DNA of 64,000 nucleotides from assembly GCA_039000515.1 (NCBI GenBank), contig JBCFYV010000001.1, forward strand, positions 35,817,620 through 35,881,619, written 5' to 3'. A program made the position numbers and the translations under genes. Below the pieces are notes generated by a model that had not been told where the DNA came from, did not search any database, and saw nothing but the letters and a program-made list of their open reading frames with translations. This stretch comes from Timema cristinae (lineage: Eukaryota > Arthropoda > Insecta > Phasmatodea > Timematidae). This document shows, in pieces, positions 23,655-34,553 of the stretch (positions are counted from its first letter, which is position 1; each line of letters begins with the position of its first letter).

Positions 23655-23898
23655 AGCTTTGATGGCCGCATGGCCCAACACGTTATTCTCTCAGTAAATA
23701 AGATTGCCGATGACGGGAAGAGCGAGGTTCAAATCCCGGTTGGATGTAATAAAGGTGGTTTTTCCAAGATGATTTTATTCTTTCCCTCCCCGCAAATGCG
23801 GGTAAACCTCATTTAATATATCCTTACTAATCCTGAAAACCATTATCGAAATTAGTGCATAAGTGTATAATCCTAAAGAGTAGTAAACTTGGTGCTTA
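23655..23898 (+). mobile_element. Type B SINE, plus strand
   Basis: The head TTTGATGGCCGCATGGCCCAAC has A-box similarity and CGAGGTTCAAATCCCGGTTG is a good B-box. The body (GGTGGTTTTTCCAAGATG, TCCCCGCAAATGCGGG) and tail (TTAGTGCATAAGTGTATAATCC, GTAGTAAACTTGGTGCTTAA) follow. The stem-loop is lost. The 70-codon frame across it is not a gene. Confidence 0.8.
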
Positions 23899-23904
23899 AA
23901 AAGT

Positions 23905-24095
23905 TTCAGACATATTTCTGTGACTTATATATATATTTATATTTTCTGTGACTTATATATATTTCTGTGACATATATGTATATATGTATGTATATATTTC
24001 TGTGACTTATATATATATACATATATTTATATGTCACAGAAATATATATATATATATATATATTTATGTGACTTTAATACGACACAGAAATATGT
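23905..24095. repeat. AT-rich tandem and palindromic TTTCTGTGAC repeat
   Basis: The word TTTCTGTGACTTATATATA recurs in direct orientation at about 23915, 23945, 23965 and 23997. Its complement TGTCACAGAAATATATA occurs at about 24034 and 24084. The stretch can therefore form a long AT-rich hairpin. The 62-codon Ile/Tyr-rich frame over it is an artefact. Confidence 0.85.
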
Positions 24096-25040
24096 CTGTG
24101 TATATCGCGCAATGTTCGAAACAGACAGACAAATAAATAAACAAACAAACTCTTGGTTGTATTAATATAATTTTTGTTGTTTATTAATGTGTTTGATTTT
24201 ATTTACCTTACTTTTCACATTAAATGCAATAATTTTATAGAAAATTTTAAAATTAAAATGAATAGATTGCAAACATAATGTAAATGACCAAATATAAATT
24301 TGAAACTAGATAAAATATTTCACTTCAAAAAATATATTAATGGTAATAATTTTTTGGTTTGTTTATTAGGATGTATTTTCATTTAACTTTTGCCAACGGT
24401 ACAAATCCATTTCTGTGTAACTAAAAAATACACGTCATGAAGCCATTATTTTTTGTTACTTAACTCTTCAACTGAAAGTCTATTGTTTTTTCAGTTGTAA
24501 TTTCCAATTTAAATGATGGTGTGAATCAATTTATTTTCCATAGTAATAGAACGAACTGATAGCATATTTTTTATTCAAATCTATATTAACAAATGTAGCG
24601 TCAAATACGAAAATCTATCTTCAGCTTTGAATACATAATTGTTTCAAATTTACAAATCCTTTCAAAGCCACCTACTAAGTTTGACTAAGAAACCAAATAG
24701 TGTATGAAAGAGACGTTAAATTATACAAATCAATTAGATAAAGTTCTTGAAATATAGCAGAAAGCCCCTTAAATCCTTCTTAGCAACTCAGGGATATAAA
24801 CTATTAACGTACTTCTCATTCCCATTAGTCAGAAGCTAAATAATTTAAGCTGATGGAAATTGTAATTTTGTCTTTAGGTTTTATATAGTTTTTATATTTT
24901 TGCTAGACATATTTTACGGCCTGATGTATCCTAGATGCAGTCTTCTATCTACTGTGTACATAAATTATATTTATTATTATTGTTCTTATTTTTCTTATTA
25001 TTTTTATTATTATTATTCTACTTATATTATTTAATATATT
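24096..25040. other. No gene seen; simple sequence
   Basis: GACA/AAAC simple sequence at 24119-24152 and T/A-rich tracts at 24960-25035 (possibly the start of the LINE-derived part). No frame of note. Confidence 0.45.
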
Positions 25041-25044
25041 CAGT

Positions 25045-25558
25045 AGTAAAATTTATTGCAAGTTTGCCCTTGATCATGTAGGCATTCATATCCCTTCTTG
25101 GGCTTTTCGTAATCCAAAATTATTTTTTCTCAATAGCTCTTATAAGGTAGGTCGTTGTATCCATAGCGCTAATTCTAGATTTGTCAAATTCAACTTTTAT
25201 CATAAAAGAAAAGCTAAACTAAGGGAGTTATTAAAGGAAATCCATTATCAATAATTTATCACTAAGAGGTTCTGCCTATAATATCTAAATTTTACAATAT
25301 TCTGATTTATTTTTTTGCATATTGTTACTGCTTTTAACTACTCTTTAGTTTTTTGTTATTATTTATATTTTTTATTATCATCATTATTAATTACTTTTTG
25401 TGTAACTATTAATCATTATATAACCTTATTTATTCATTTTTGTTTATCTTATTTTCTCGTGTAGATATATGTATTTGTATGGTACTTGTGTACATTCAGT
25501 GCTGGTTAATTATAGGTCTTACGACTGTTGGCCAGCACTATAATAAAGGAAATTATTA

Positions 25559-25611
<53 letters not shown>

Positions 25612-25612
25612 G
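25045..25612 (+). mobile_element. 5'-truncated LINE, 3' end with ATT tail
   Basis: This segment matches the last about 550 bp of the LINE at 53205-53755 almost colinearly: TTTATTGCAAGTTTGCCCTTGATC, the TCGTTGTATCCATAGCGC word, the AGGTTCTGCCTATA word and the terminal ATAGGTCTTACGACTGTTGG. It ends in AATAAAGGAAATTATTATT and a long (ATT)n (25548-25612). The first part is the last about 60 codons of ORF2 with a 9-bp difference from the other copy; the rest is 3' UTR. Confidence 0.88.
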
Positions 25613-25915
25613 GTGTTCTATCTTATCTTACGTCATCCAATATTTGAACCCTCTTCCTTCCTAAGCTTCTCTTTCCCTCAACCTTTCCTTCTATGACTTA
25701 GTGAAGAAGACAGTTACTCCAAAGGATGTCGTCTGAGACAGTTTGCTTTGTACTGAAGAATCAAATCCAAAATCATTATCTTCTTAACCACTCTTCTTAG
25801 GACCTCTTCCTTTGTCAGCCTGTATGTACCCCTGAAACTCTCATGTCTTACATAGCACCGGAAATAAGAATAATGTATTTTCTAGATATTACTTTATTGT
25901 AATTTAACAGTTTTA
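25613..25915. other. No feature recognised
   Basis: Somewhat higher GC content (25640-25850). No motif or partner in the window. Confidence 0.4.
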
Positions 25916-25924
25916 ATAAATTAT

Positions 25925-26105
25925 ATACTGAAAATTGAAAAATAACACCTGGACATGGGAATCGAACCCGGACCTTTGGCAAATAACGCAGATGCTCTTA
26001 CCACTGAGCTATCCAGAATTTGTCACGTGCCAGGGACTTTCTTTACTCATATTTTAAGATAGAGTCTATGATGTACGTGCGGAAATCGTCGGCTACAAAT
26101 GTGTG
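25925..26105 (-). mobile_element. Type D tRNA-derived element, minus strand
   Basis: The minus strand has CTGGATAGCTCAGTGGTAAG (A-box) and GGTCCGGGTTCGATTCCCAT (B-box) ending in GTCCAGG. This is close to a whole tRNA cloverleaf, followed by GTGTTATTTTTCAATTTTCAG. The outer part before the tRNA-like segment holds GTGACAAATTC, AATATGAGTAAAGAAAG and GTAGCCGACGATTTCCGCACG, identical in order to one arm of the 35.5-kb palindrome. A true tRNA gene is unlikely: the acceptor end pairs imperfectly and the sequence recurs as a repeat. Confidence 0.75.
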
Positions 26106-26109
26106 ATTT

Positions 26110-27050
26110 TATTAAGATCACGAGCTATCAGATAACGCAGTCACATTCGACTCGGTAGTTGGCTTATTGCTGACATTTGTACAATTCTTAATAAAGGTTA
26201 GTTAATATGTTGATATAAATGTATCCTAAACCCAGATAATTTTATCACTTCCTTAACTATGCTCCGTTGATAGTGGATTAGACTGTGCATATTGCATGCA
26301 CTTTATCTTATGATATACAGTCTTAGATCCACCCTCCACAAACTTTTTTTTACCTAAGACTTACCTTCCCTCATCAAAATATGTCGTAAATAAGTAGTTA
26401 ATTATTTTGGGTGGCCTGTTTAACTTTCCTAGATAATTTCCCTCTTTCGCTTCTTCATACACACATCAATTATGATATCATTCAACTGGGCTTTTTTTTA
26501 AAATCAATAAAATAGTTCTAGTTGTGAATGGTTAAAGTAAAATTTTACAGAATTTTTTTTTTTTATAGAAAAATTTTAAAATTATATAAAAACTTATATT
26601 TTTATTTCACCGTATCACTCAGGGTAGGATGGAAACATATTATCAGAGGAAATTATATCTTGATTTATCGCTTAGGTAACAGAAAACATCGTAATTTAAA
26701 GATACCTGATTGCTGTGAAAAAGTAAATAAAAGTCTGACGTTAGATTTAGAAAATACATTAAGTTTTGTACCTACACGTTTTGAAAATACATTTATAACT
26801 TGTTTTTGGTACAATCTAATATCCAAATATTATATTTTCATAAACTAGACTTGGATATACCTTTTTCATGATAAATTTGTTCATGCTAGTTTGTAAGTCA
26901 TGTGATGATTTAAATGTGTGTCATATAAAGTAATCTTATTATATCAACAAAACTGATATTATCTAAAAGGGATTCAGTAAATGGATAAGTTAATTTATTT
27001 TCTAATATGTACAGTGATACAGTTTATCTTACATCAAAGTTATTGCCTTT
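26110..27050. other. No feature seen
   Basis: AT-rich. The frame at 26528-26848 (106 codons, plus) is rich in Phe/Tyr/Lys/Asn and has no motif; I consider it accidental. Confidence 0.45.
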
Positions 27051-27051
27051 T

Positions 27052-27546
27052 TACTTTCTCGCTATCTTACAGGTATATAAATTATTGTGATCTTCAAAAA
27101 AATTGAGCTCGGGATTTTGATGAATCTAGACGTTTCATGACCCCCTAATCCGAAAGAGTGGTTTTTGAATTTCTGTCTGTCTGTCTGTTCCATGAAAATG
27201 AATTTTAGGGTACTTTACATAGGTGGAAATTTTCGTATCTCCCCAACTATTTGAGATACTAAATAACTTTTCATTGCAAAATTGTAGTATTATTAAAAAT
27301 TAAAAATAATCTTTTGTCTGCAATCTATTTTTACAAAACCAACAGTTTCTGAGATATTGGAAAATATATTAATACTATTTGTGATCTTTAGTTATAAAGA
27401 GATACTAATTATTTACTTATATTATTGGTCAAAATATATAAATGAGAAATTTTATAGCAATGAAATAACCATAAGATTTGCAACCCCTAATAAAATTTCA
27501 AAAATTTCAATACGAAGTGTTGACTCTCGGGGACCTAAGATCAATA
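27052..27546 (+). mobile_element. Repeat E copy 1 of a tandem pair
   Basis: It starts with ACTTTCTCGCTATCTTACAG, then ATTGTGATC, GACGTTTCATGACCCCC, GTGGTTTTTGAATTTCTGTC and a (TCTG)n stretch, followed by an AT-rich body. It ends where a second head begins. The 72-codon frame at 27357-27575 lies across its end and is not gene-like. Confidence 0.75.
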
Positions 27547-28168
27547 TTTTTACTTTCTCGCTACCTTACAGGTAGAGCAAGTATTTTGATCCTCAAATAA
27601 AATTGAACTCGAGATTTTGATAGATGTTGACGTCTCATGACCCCCCCCCCCCACCCCTATCCCTAAAAAGTGGCTTTTGCAATGCTGTCTGTGTGTCTGT
27701 ATAACCATAAAATTAATAGCAGTTTACTAGAAGATGAAAAGAGAAAAATTCCATTTTCTCAAAATAGGCTGTAATGATTCTATCATTTTAGACTCAATAA
27801 TTAATACTTACCTATTTTATTGGTCTAAATTTTTAAAATAGATATTTAATATCAATGAGAAAAGATTAGCATCCCCTAGTAAAATAACGACAATTTTAAC
27901 AGATAGTCAAAATTTTAATACGAAATATTGACCCTTGGAGATCCAATATCGATATTTTTTATTGTTATATATATGCAAATGAAGACGTTAATTCATTATA
28001 AATAAAAGTATAAAATTTAAAACCCTGATTCAAAAAAGTTTTAATTATGTATAGATCAATTTATTCTTGGGTTTGCTAGTGTATATAGTATTACGAATTT
28101 TGAATAAATATCTCTATTTCTAACAAAGAGATCGAGAAAGTTTGTGTGGAGTTCCGTACCAATTTTTT
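27547..28168 (+). mobile_element. Repeat E copy 2, most complete
   Basis: It runs from ACTTTCTCGCTACCTTACAG to the far end GAGAAAGTTTGTGTGGAGTT/CCGTACC at 28134-28160. Both ends share ACTTTCTCG as an inverted 9-mer (TCGAGAAAGT-like at the right), a hint of terminal inverted repeats. Inside are a C11-type homopolymer (27644-27655) and TCTGTGTGTCTG. No open frame; class unknown. Confidence 0.75.
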
Positions 28169-28505
28169 TTTTTACACATTCGTAAAATAAAGATGATAAG
28201 TTAATTTTTTTCATTTCTTAAGTTTTCTCAACTTTGCAGTCATAAAGCTCCAGATGTATAATGGTTGTGAGATATAATTCCTCAACTACGATGTTATACA
28301 AGCCATTGAATCGAACTAATATTTCACGTTTCATTTCCTCAATATCTTCACTCAACGAAAATATATTTGATAAAGGAGAAGAGCATTTTCATATTCAATG
28401 GCTTCTGGCCAGATTCGCTTTTGGTCGTTTGTGATATGCTTGTAGGAAGTTCAGACACTATGAATAAGCGGCTTAGCAGTATATGTATCTTTACTTGCTC
28501 TCGAC
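28169..28505. other. No feature seen
   Basis: AT-rich spacer; no recognised element. Confidence 0.4.
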
Positions 28506-28509
28506 ACCT

Positions 28510-28720
28510 CGGTGATAAAAGTATTGTGATCGTCTTACAAAATATAACTCAAGATTTTGATAAATGTCAACATGTTAATAACCCCCTGATATCAAAAAAG
28601 TTATTTAATAAATGCCGTCTGTGTGTTTGTTTGTATCTTGACCTAAAACCAAAACCAACACTCTTTCTTAACAACGTTGTCAACATGATGATTTCACCTA
28701 TTCAAGTTAAGAACTATCAC
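28510..28720 (+). mobile_element. Repeat E fragment, plus strand
   Basis: AAAGTATTGTGATCGTCTTA, AACTCAAGATTTTGATAAATG, AACCCCCTGATATC and CCGTCTGTGTGTTTGTTTGT follow the repeat E order. The first bases of the head are lost. It lies inside the 121-codon plus-strand frame 28367-28732, which is therefore not a real gene. Confidence 0.6.
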
Positions 28721-28732
28721 ACTAAAGTTTGA

Positions 28733-29565
28733 CTCACACTAATAGGACTGTGCTCAGACCGTGCTGGGACTGTGTCATGTCGCTACCATTCACACTGATA
28801 GGACCGTGTTGGGACTGTGCTCAGACCGTGCTGGGACTGTGTCATGTTGCTACCATTCACACTGATAGGACCGTGTTGGGACTGTGCTCAGACCGTGCTG
28901 GGACTGTGTCATGTTGCTACCAATCACACTGATAGGACCGTGTTGGGACTGTTCTGGGACTGTATCATGTTGCTACCATTCACACTGATAGGACCGTGTT
29001 GGTACTGTTCTGGGACTGTGCTGGGACAGTGTCATGTTGCTACCATTCACACTGATAGGACCGTGTTGGGACTGTTCTGGGACTGTGCTGGGACTGTGTC
29101 ATGTTGCTACCATTCACACTGATAGGACCGTGTTGGGACTGTTCTGGGACTGTATCATGTTGCTACCATTCACACTGATAGGACCGTGTTGGGACTGTTC
29201 TGGGACTGTGCTGGGACAGTGTCATGTTGCTACCATTCACACTGATAGGACCGTGTTGGGACTGTTCTGGGACTGTGCTGGGACTGTGTCATGTTGCTAC
29301 CATTCACACTGATAGGACCGTGTTGGGACTGTTCTGGACTGTATCATGTTGCTACCAATCACACTGATAGGACCGTGTTGGGACTGTTCTGGGACTGTGC
29401 TGGGACTGTATCATGTTGCTACCATTCACACTGATAGGACCGTGTTGGGACTGTTCTGGGACTGTGCTGGGACTGTATCATGTTGCTACCATTCACACTG
29501 ATAGGACCGTGTTGGGACTGTTCTGGGACTGTGCTGGGACAGTGTCATGTTGCTACCATTCATAT
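28733..29565. repeat. 67/67/56-bp higher-order minisatellite
   Basis: Twelve full units and one partial. Counting from each GATAGGACCGTG, unit lengths run 67, 67, 56, 67, 67, 56, 67, 67, 55, 67, 67, so three units form a block of about 190 bp. Units contain two or three copies of an 11-bp subrepeat (GGGACTGTGCT and variants); the short units lack one. First and second units of a block differ by GGGACAGTGTC against GGGACTGTGTC. Long open frames (up to 101 codons) exist in more than one plus frame because the units lack stops; they are repeat artefacts. Confidence 0.97.
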
Positions 29566-29623
29566 ATAATAATAGAAATTAATAAACAATTTTAATATAG
29601 TTTGAGTAGTTAGAATAGTTTGA

Positions 29624-29852
29624 GTACCGCGTTTTACTACCTGTTCAGGTTATACGCATATGTACTCATACACAATGCTCTTAAGAATTATTAATGATTA
29701 ATTTAGAGGATATGCACCCACATTTGCGTGTATAAAATGTGGAAAACCATTTTAAAAACCGACAGGGATCCAACCCCAATCTACCTTTCATTGGCAGTTT
29801 AGTTTAACATGAGATTAGCGCGTTTGAACACGCGGCCACCGAAGCAGGTATC
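29624..29852 (-). mobile_element. Type B SINE, minus strand, with compensated tail stem
   Basis: The minus strand has the ACCTGCTTCGGTGGCCGCGTG head, a GGGGTTGGATCCCTGTCGG-type B-box, the body (CACACGCAAATGTGGGTGC) and a tail whose stem-loop is CCTG-AA-CAGG (29640-29649). Relative to CCCG-AA-CGGG both sides of one pair changed, so pairing is kept. Confidence 0.78.
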
Positions 29853-29855
29853 AAT

Positions 29856-30175
29856 CTTTTGATTATATTTATAGAATTTGATGAAATTGTCTTATTTGGA
29901 ATAATTAAATTTAACAACATTTTACTATTGGGTGACACAAGTGTGATTAAGGAATACGGAGAGAGTGCGTAAAATTAAATGTCATATTTACTTTGGTAAT
30001 GTGTTCCAATTCTCTTAGTAAGCCATCAATAATAAATCGTATACGAATATAAAATAATAATTTAAACCCTAAGTGTAGTGGCTCTAAAATCCTCTCTATA
30101 GTCTAGAACATTTATTGTGCTGCTTTAACCCTTCAGCTATGGCTCTTTAACACAATAAAATGAAAAAAATATATA
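29856..30175. other. No feature seen
   Basis: AT-rich; nothing recognised. Confidence 0.4.
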
Positions 30176-30179
30176 TAAA

Positions 30180-30440
30180 GCTCGCAGCTGTGTGAAACGC
30201 GACAGTAAAATTGCCTCCTCCCTACGCTTTTTCCCTCAACCCACACTGAGGGAAAGAGACAGGAAGGGGGAGGGAGGAGGGATGGTTGGTAGGGGAGCAG
30301 TGATAGCTCTGTTTGTCTGTTTGAAATCAATGTCCAGCTGAGGGCCAACTGAAAACAGCTCATGCTGGGAAGGAATCAATTCCCCACCCCATTTTTCCTC
30401 CCCTTCATTCCAAACTCTTTTTTGCTTCATCGTTTCGTAG
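30180..30440. other. GC-richer island, unidentified
   Basis: A compositional outlier with polypurine GGGAGGGAGGAGGG (30267-30280) and a short palindrome TTTCCCTCA-ACCCACAC-TGAGGGAAA (30230-30255). Minus-strand frames of 76 and 64 codons overlap here and have low-complexity Ser/Pro/Leu content. It could be a regulatory region or an old insert. No protein motif. Confidence 0.4.
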
Positions 30441-30720
30441 TCCTGTTTTTTTCTCTAACCTGAAACGTGAATGTTTTATTTACCTTCGTTCCAAATTTCC
30501 ATCATGAAAAATAAAAAATTAAAGTAGCCTTCCCGACTCTCTTGGCAGAGATGAAATTCAGAATGGTCCCCTTTATTAATACAATACTATTACGGAAACA
30601 TGTATAGCTAGCTGTTCTCTTGGATCACCATCTACTAAATAATCTTTTTAAAAAAATAATAACTAGCCAAGATTTTAAAATGATTACCACACTTTTTCCT
30701 ACATTCTTTAAAACTCATAG

Positions 30721-30983
30721 GGTGACCTGGTGGTCTAGTGGTAAGGTGTCAGACTTCTGTGCTGGGGTCCGGGGTTCAATCCTCGGTCCCGGCACAGATT
30801 TATCTGATTGCCAAACCCTTCCTTCACCTCTGACAAGTTATCTTGTGAATGTGGGGAATTCCAGGCCGCCACCGTGGTTCGGATTCCACGTTAAACTGTA
30901 GATCCTTCATTTCATCTCACAATCACCCTACCATTACACATTCGCGTAAGTTCGTATAATCCGAACGGGTAGTAAGACGCGGT

Positions 30984-31028
<45 letters not shown>
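30721..31028 (+). mobile_element. Type A SINE, full length, with target duplication
   Basis: GGTGACC head, A-box-like TGGTCTAGTGGTAAGG (30731-30746), B-box-like GGTTCAATCCTC (30773-30784), full body, CCCGAACGGG-type stem (one base changed before it) and a (TAA)n tail of about 40 bp. AAACTCATA flanks it at 30711-30719 and 31032-31040. The 93-codon frame crossing it is not a gene. Confidence 0.96.
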
Positions 31029-31059
31029 TTCAAACTCATACCATTATAAACTATTAAAG

Positions 31060-31215
31060 TGAAAAATGACATTCCGTACACGCAAATCAAACCAAGGTCT
31101 TTAAATTAGTACGATAATGCTCTTACCACCGAGCTATCGAGGAGTCATCCTATACTCAGGATCATTCTTCACTCGTATTTTAATTATACCATTATGTCAA
31201 ACTTAATAACTACAA
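31060..31215 (-). mobile_element. Type D tRNA-derived element, minus strand, degenerate
   Basis: The minus strand reads CTCGATAGCTCGGTGGTAAG (A-box) and a damaged B-box (AAGACCTTGGTTTGATTTGC). It is flanked by AGTGAAGAATGATCCTGAG on one side and GTCATTTTTCACTTT on the other, in the same order as the other type D copies. Confidence 0.65.
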
Positions 31216-32250
31216 ATCACACAATTTTGGCGTATGAATACACTTTTGAGTATTTAAATTGTTAGATAATATTTTTTTTAAGACGACCAAATTATATATA
31301 TGATTTAATTATAATAATTTTTTTATGTTTATTACCTATTATCTTAGTCGGTAGCAAATTTGTCTACTGGTATACATATCCTGTGTATTTTATGTTTTTT
31401 TTTGCCTTATTCTTTATGAACAACGTATGCATGTAAAGATTTATTTTCATAGAAAGAATCTTATCTGACTGTTGGAAAAGGTAGCAGATTTATTTTCACG
31501 AGTTCAATAATCAAGGAATAATATGATCTTTAGCTTTCATGATTGGTATATATTAACATTTTATAAAAGCATACCAATAAAATAATAGAATTTTATTTAT
31601 GTTGACACCAAAAATGTTTTTAGTTTATAAATGGTCCTTCCTTTGAAAATTAGACTGTACCTGGCACATTAACTAATATAACACAGTGACGAAAGAGTGT
31701 TTTTAAGAAAATAAACAAACACTCGCTTTAGAAAGAAGATAGTAAAACTACAGTGGATAAATAACTTAATTAAACTAGTCAGTAGCCTCAGCTGTGAATC
31801 TAGCCGAATCCCTGACCTAACCATCACAAGGATAAGTGCGCTAGTAAAGATATCTGGCGCTGGGCCAATTCTGTCTGTAATTGAGTTCGTTCCGTTTCGC
31901 TGAATAATAGATTAATACTCTAAAGTCTGGTTTATGTGTTTTTTTCTTAGAATAAGGTAGAGTTCATTTCTCATAGTTGTGGTGGTTGGTTACAGACCGC
32001 GCTATAAGAAGATGTAAAAACGGTATAAAGAAAAACTTAATGGAAAACCAATTGTTTAATGTTAAAGTTTTGACTGCCAAAACTGACAAAAAAAAAGCAA
32101 CTCATGATTTTACAAATCATAGAGTTTGGCAAGTGTATATATGAGAATAGATATAGTAATTTCTACTAGCTGCCACTTACTATAGATGAGGTATAGGATA
32201 AGAGATCCATAATAATCATAAATTAACATCTGCAATATCTCAATTCAGTG
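31216..32250. other. No feature seen
   Basis: AT-rich, with a moderate-GC patch at 31790-31900. Nothing recognised. Confidence 0.45.
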
Positions 32251-32254
32251 TTCA

Positions 32255-32465
32255 AATGTTCTAGAGCGTCACTCTCAACTTGGACTGGCCAACTGATGAT
32301 GAGTATATCGAGGTTCAAATCCCATTTGAGTCTACTGAGGGTGTTTTCTCCTAAGTGCAAATTAGGGTATATCACCTCTTAAATGCTTCCTTCCTCATCT
32401 CAGCCTAATTAGAGTAATTTTTTCATACGCGTATAAATTGAAAAGTTAGTAAGATGCGATGGTAA
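32255..32465 (+). mobile_element. Type C SINE, plus strand
   Basis: The A-box region is poor, but the B-box GAGGTTCAAATCCCATTTGAG is good. TCTACTGAGGGTG, CTCATCTCAGCCTAATTAGAG and the tail AGTTAGTAAGATGCGATGGTAA are clear. The tail is recognisably the same as in types A and B. Confidence 0.7.
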
Positions 32466-32524
32466 AAAAAAGTCTCCATTGTGAAATGTATAAAAGCCAC
32501 ATCACTGATCATGTGGATTGAGCA

Positions 32525-32735
32525 TAAGGTTGGTCTGTTCTGGTTTTATTGCTAAGGGTAGGTTGAGGTTTAAGTCCTGGGTGGTTTTTCCTAAATGGTT
32601 TCTAACTATCTTTCTCTGCGAAAATTTGGATACGTTTAATATAAATTATATTTTTCCTCCCCCCCCCCCACCTTTTTAGTTTAATTAAAATGCACTTAGC
32701 CTGGGCAGATAGTAACACGCATGGTGAAATATAGA
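32525..32735 (+). mobile_element. Type C SINE, plus strand, degenerate
   Basis: A GTTGAGGTTTAAGTCCTGGGT B-box, GGTTTTTCCTAAATGGTTTC and a damaged tail (GCAGATAGTAACACGCATGGTG) follow directly after the preceding copy. A C-run lies at 32660-32669. Confidence 0.6.
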
Positions 32736-32889
32736 TACATTAATAACAAGAGCTATTTTACTGTCAACTCAATTAACTTAGATCTGACGGGACATTTTGA
32801 ACTTTAACTAGAACACAACTTCCCTAATTTTTATTTGTGATGTTTTTGTCCATAACTTTGACTTTTATTTAACAGCTTAATCTATGATT

Positions 32890-33345
32890 TAGAGGGGAAA
32901 AGGGAATCTATGGTGTGTGTATGAATAGGGAATCTATGATATGGGAATAGAGAGATACGCCATGTTGTGGTAATAAAGGGAGAATCTATGGTGTGGTGAT
33001 AAAGGGAGAATCTATGATGTGAGAATATAGAGGAATATACTTAGTAAAGGTGAAGAAGGAATCCATAACGTAACGTGGGTATGAACAGGGATTCCATAAG
33101 GGGGGTATGAAGAGGAAATATATAGCATAGTTTGGGGATGAACAGGTAATCAGTAGGGTAGGTATGAGGAGGGCATATATAGCGTGGGAATGGTTAGTAA
33201 AATATGGGTTGGAGATGAAGAGGGAATCCTTAGTTTGGGAATTAATAGAGAATCAATGGTATTAAATGAGGAGGGAAGTAATGGATTAATGGAGAATACA
33301 TGATGTAGGGATGAATAGGACATTACTATCTCAGGGAGAGGGTGG
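32890..33345. repeat. Degenerate G-rich minisatellite, unit about 25-35 bp
   Basis: Loose repeats of the type GGGAATCTATGGTGTGGG-ATGAA, with many substitutions and length changes, at least twelve to fifteen units. The plus strand is strikingly purine-rich and almost free of C. No open frame. Confidence 0.8.
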
Positions 33346-33515
33346 TAAAACTACAACATTGCGAGATACAAATTAGTAAATCATGTCGAGATTAATATCC
33401 CAAATTATGGCACTCCAGAACTTATTTCGAGACTGATATTATCTTGGACCCTTTAAACATCGATGTGAGAATTTTTCAAGTTAAAACATCTTGTTAAGTG
33501 GTTGTCTGTCTAATT
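33346..33515. other. No feature seen
   Basis: Short spacer with no recognised element. Confidence 0.4.
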
Positions 33516-33519
33516 TATT

Positions 33520-33745
33520 TTAGCACCTTGTCTCATTACATGTTCGAGTTGTACGCTTACATACTATTAACGATTATGGTTTTAGTGAGGAAAAAGATTA
33601 TATTTATAGGATAGTTTACCCGCATTTGAGTGGTAGTAGAGATTAAAACAATTTTTGAAAAATCACCTTCAGGAGATCCGATCTAGATTCGATCATTGAG
33701 TGTTGTCACGCGTTAGATCATTCTGGCACAGAAGTGGGTCTTATT
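33520..33745 (-). mobile_element. Type B SINE, minus strand, degenerate
   Basis: The tail (AGCACCTTGTCTCATTACATG on plus), the body (ACCCGCATTTGAGTGG, TTTTTGAAAAATCACC) and the head (GCACAGAAGTGGGTC) are in order. The B-box is readable as CGAATCTAGATCGGAT on the minus strand. The stem-loop has lost pairing. Confidence 0.65.
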
Positions 33746-33905
33746 TTGTTCATGGTTAGCTTTTATGTACTGTGAATCCTCACAGCACGTTGGCAACACT
33801 ATGTGAGTCTTGAGAATACGCATGCGCAGAGGGAATTATCTCCGTCGAACAGTAAATGCGTATGTATGTCCACTTTTCGATCAGAAATTTAGATTTTGTG
33901 TAAAA

Positions 33906-33907
<2 letters not shown>

Positions 33908-33955
<48 letters not shown>

Positions 33956-34244
33956 TATTATTATTATATTATTATTAGCACCGCGTCTTACTACCCGTTC
34001 AGGTTATACGCACTTACGCTAATGTGTTATGGTAGGGTGATTGTGAGATGAAATGTAGGACCTACAGTTTAACGTGGAAATCCGAACCACGGTGGAGACC
34101 TGGCATTCCCCACATTCACAAGATGTCTTGTCAGAGGTGAAGGAAGGGTTTGGGTAATCAGATAAATATGTGCGGGGACCGAGGATTGAACCCCGGCCGC
34201 CAGCACAGAAGTCTGACACCTTACCCCTAGACCACCAGGTCACC
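33908..34244 (-). mobile_element. Type A SINE, full length, minus strand
   Basis: Complete from GGTGACC (34244, minus strand) through A- and B-box-like segments and body to the stem-loop (CCTGAACGGG, one G:U pair) and a 70-bp (TAA)n tail (33908-33976). Frames of 70 (+) and 74 (-) codons lie across it and are not genes. Confidence 0.94.
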
Positions 34245-34553
34245 TACTATTAATATTAAATTGAACTTATTTTAATTATTTTTTCTAACCAATAACATTA
34301 CCTTGAGAGTTTTCCGTTGCACCCTTTGAAAAACCCTGATAAGTTTGGTGTATGTTATTCATTAAAAGCCTTCTTCGCTTGGATAGGAACATTAAAATAT
34401 TTGTTTATTTGAGTGATTGATGGAAGTACCACGTCACTCTGAGGTGTCACGATGGTCCTTTATGTATACTGAGAGCATTATGAGTAAATGTATAACTAAT
34501 CACACGAGTAATGCATTATTATTATTCTTGTTACCAGATTCAAAGGCTACTGT

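Noticed and set aside
23948..24136. 62-codon Tyr/Ile-rich frame
   Set aside because: Translation of AT microsatellite repeats.
25440..25664. 74-codon frame with poly-Ile tract
   Set aside because: It is translation of the LINE 3' UTR and (ATT)n tail.
25925..26035. Functional tRNA gene on the minus strand
   Set aside because: Imperfect stems, recurrence with the same flanks at three other places, and no terminator-like T run at the correct distance.
26528..26848. 106-codon plus-strand frame
   Set aside because: Amino acid content follows A/T-rich codons and there is no conserved motif.
28367..28732. 121-codon plus-strand frame
   Set aside because: Its second half is a repeat E fragment; the first half has no motif.
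28817..29312. Cys/Trp/Leu-rich open frames of 92-101 codons as a secreted repeat protein
   Set aside because: They follow the 67-bp minisatellite, change frame every unit, and equal frames exist in other phases. No start context or signal peptide.
30620..30901. 93-codon plus frame and similar frames at 34019-34243 and 45777-45971
   Set aside because: These are translations of type A SINE copies; near-identical peptides recur wherever the SINE occurs.
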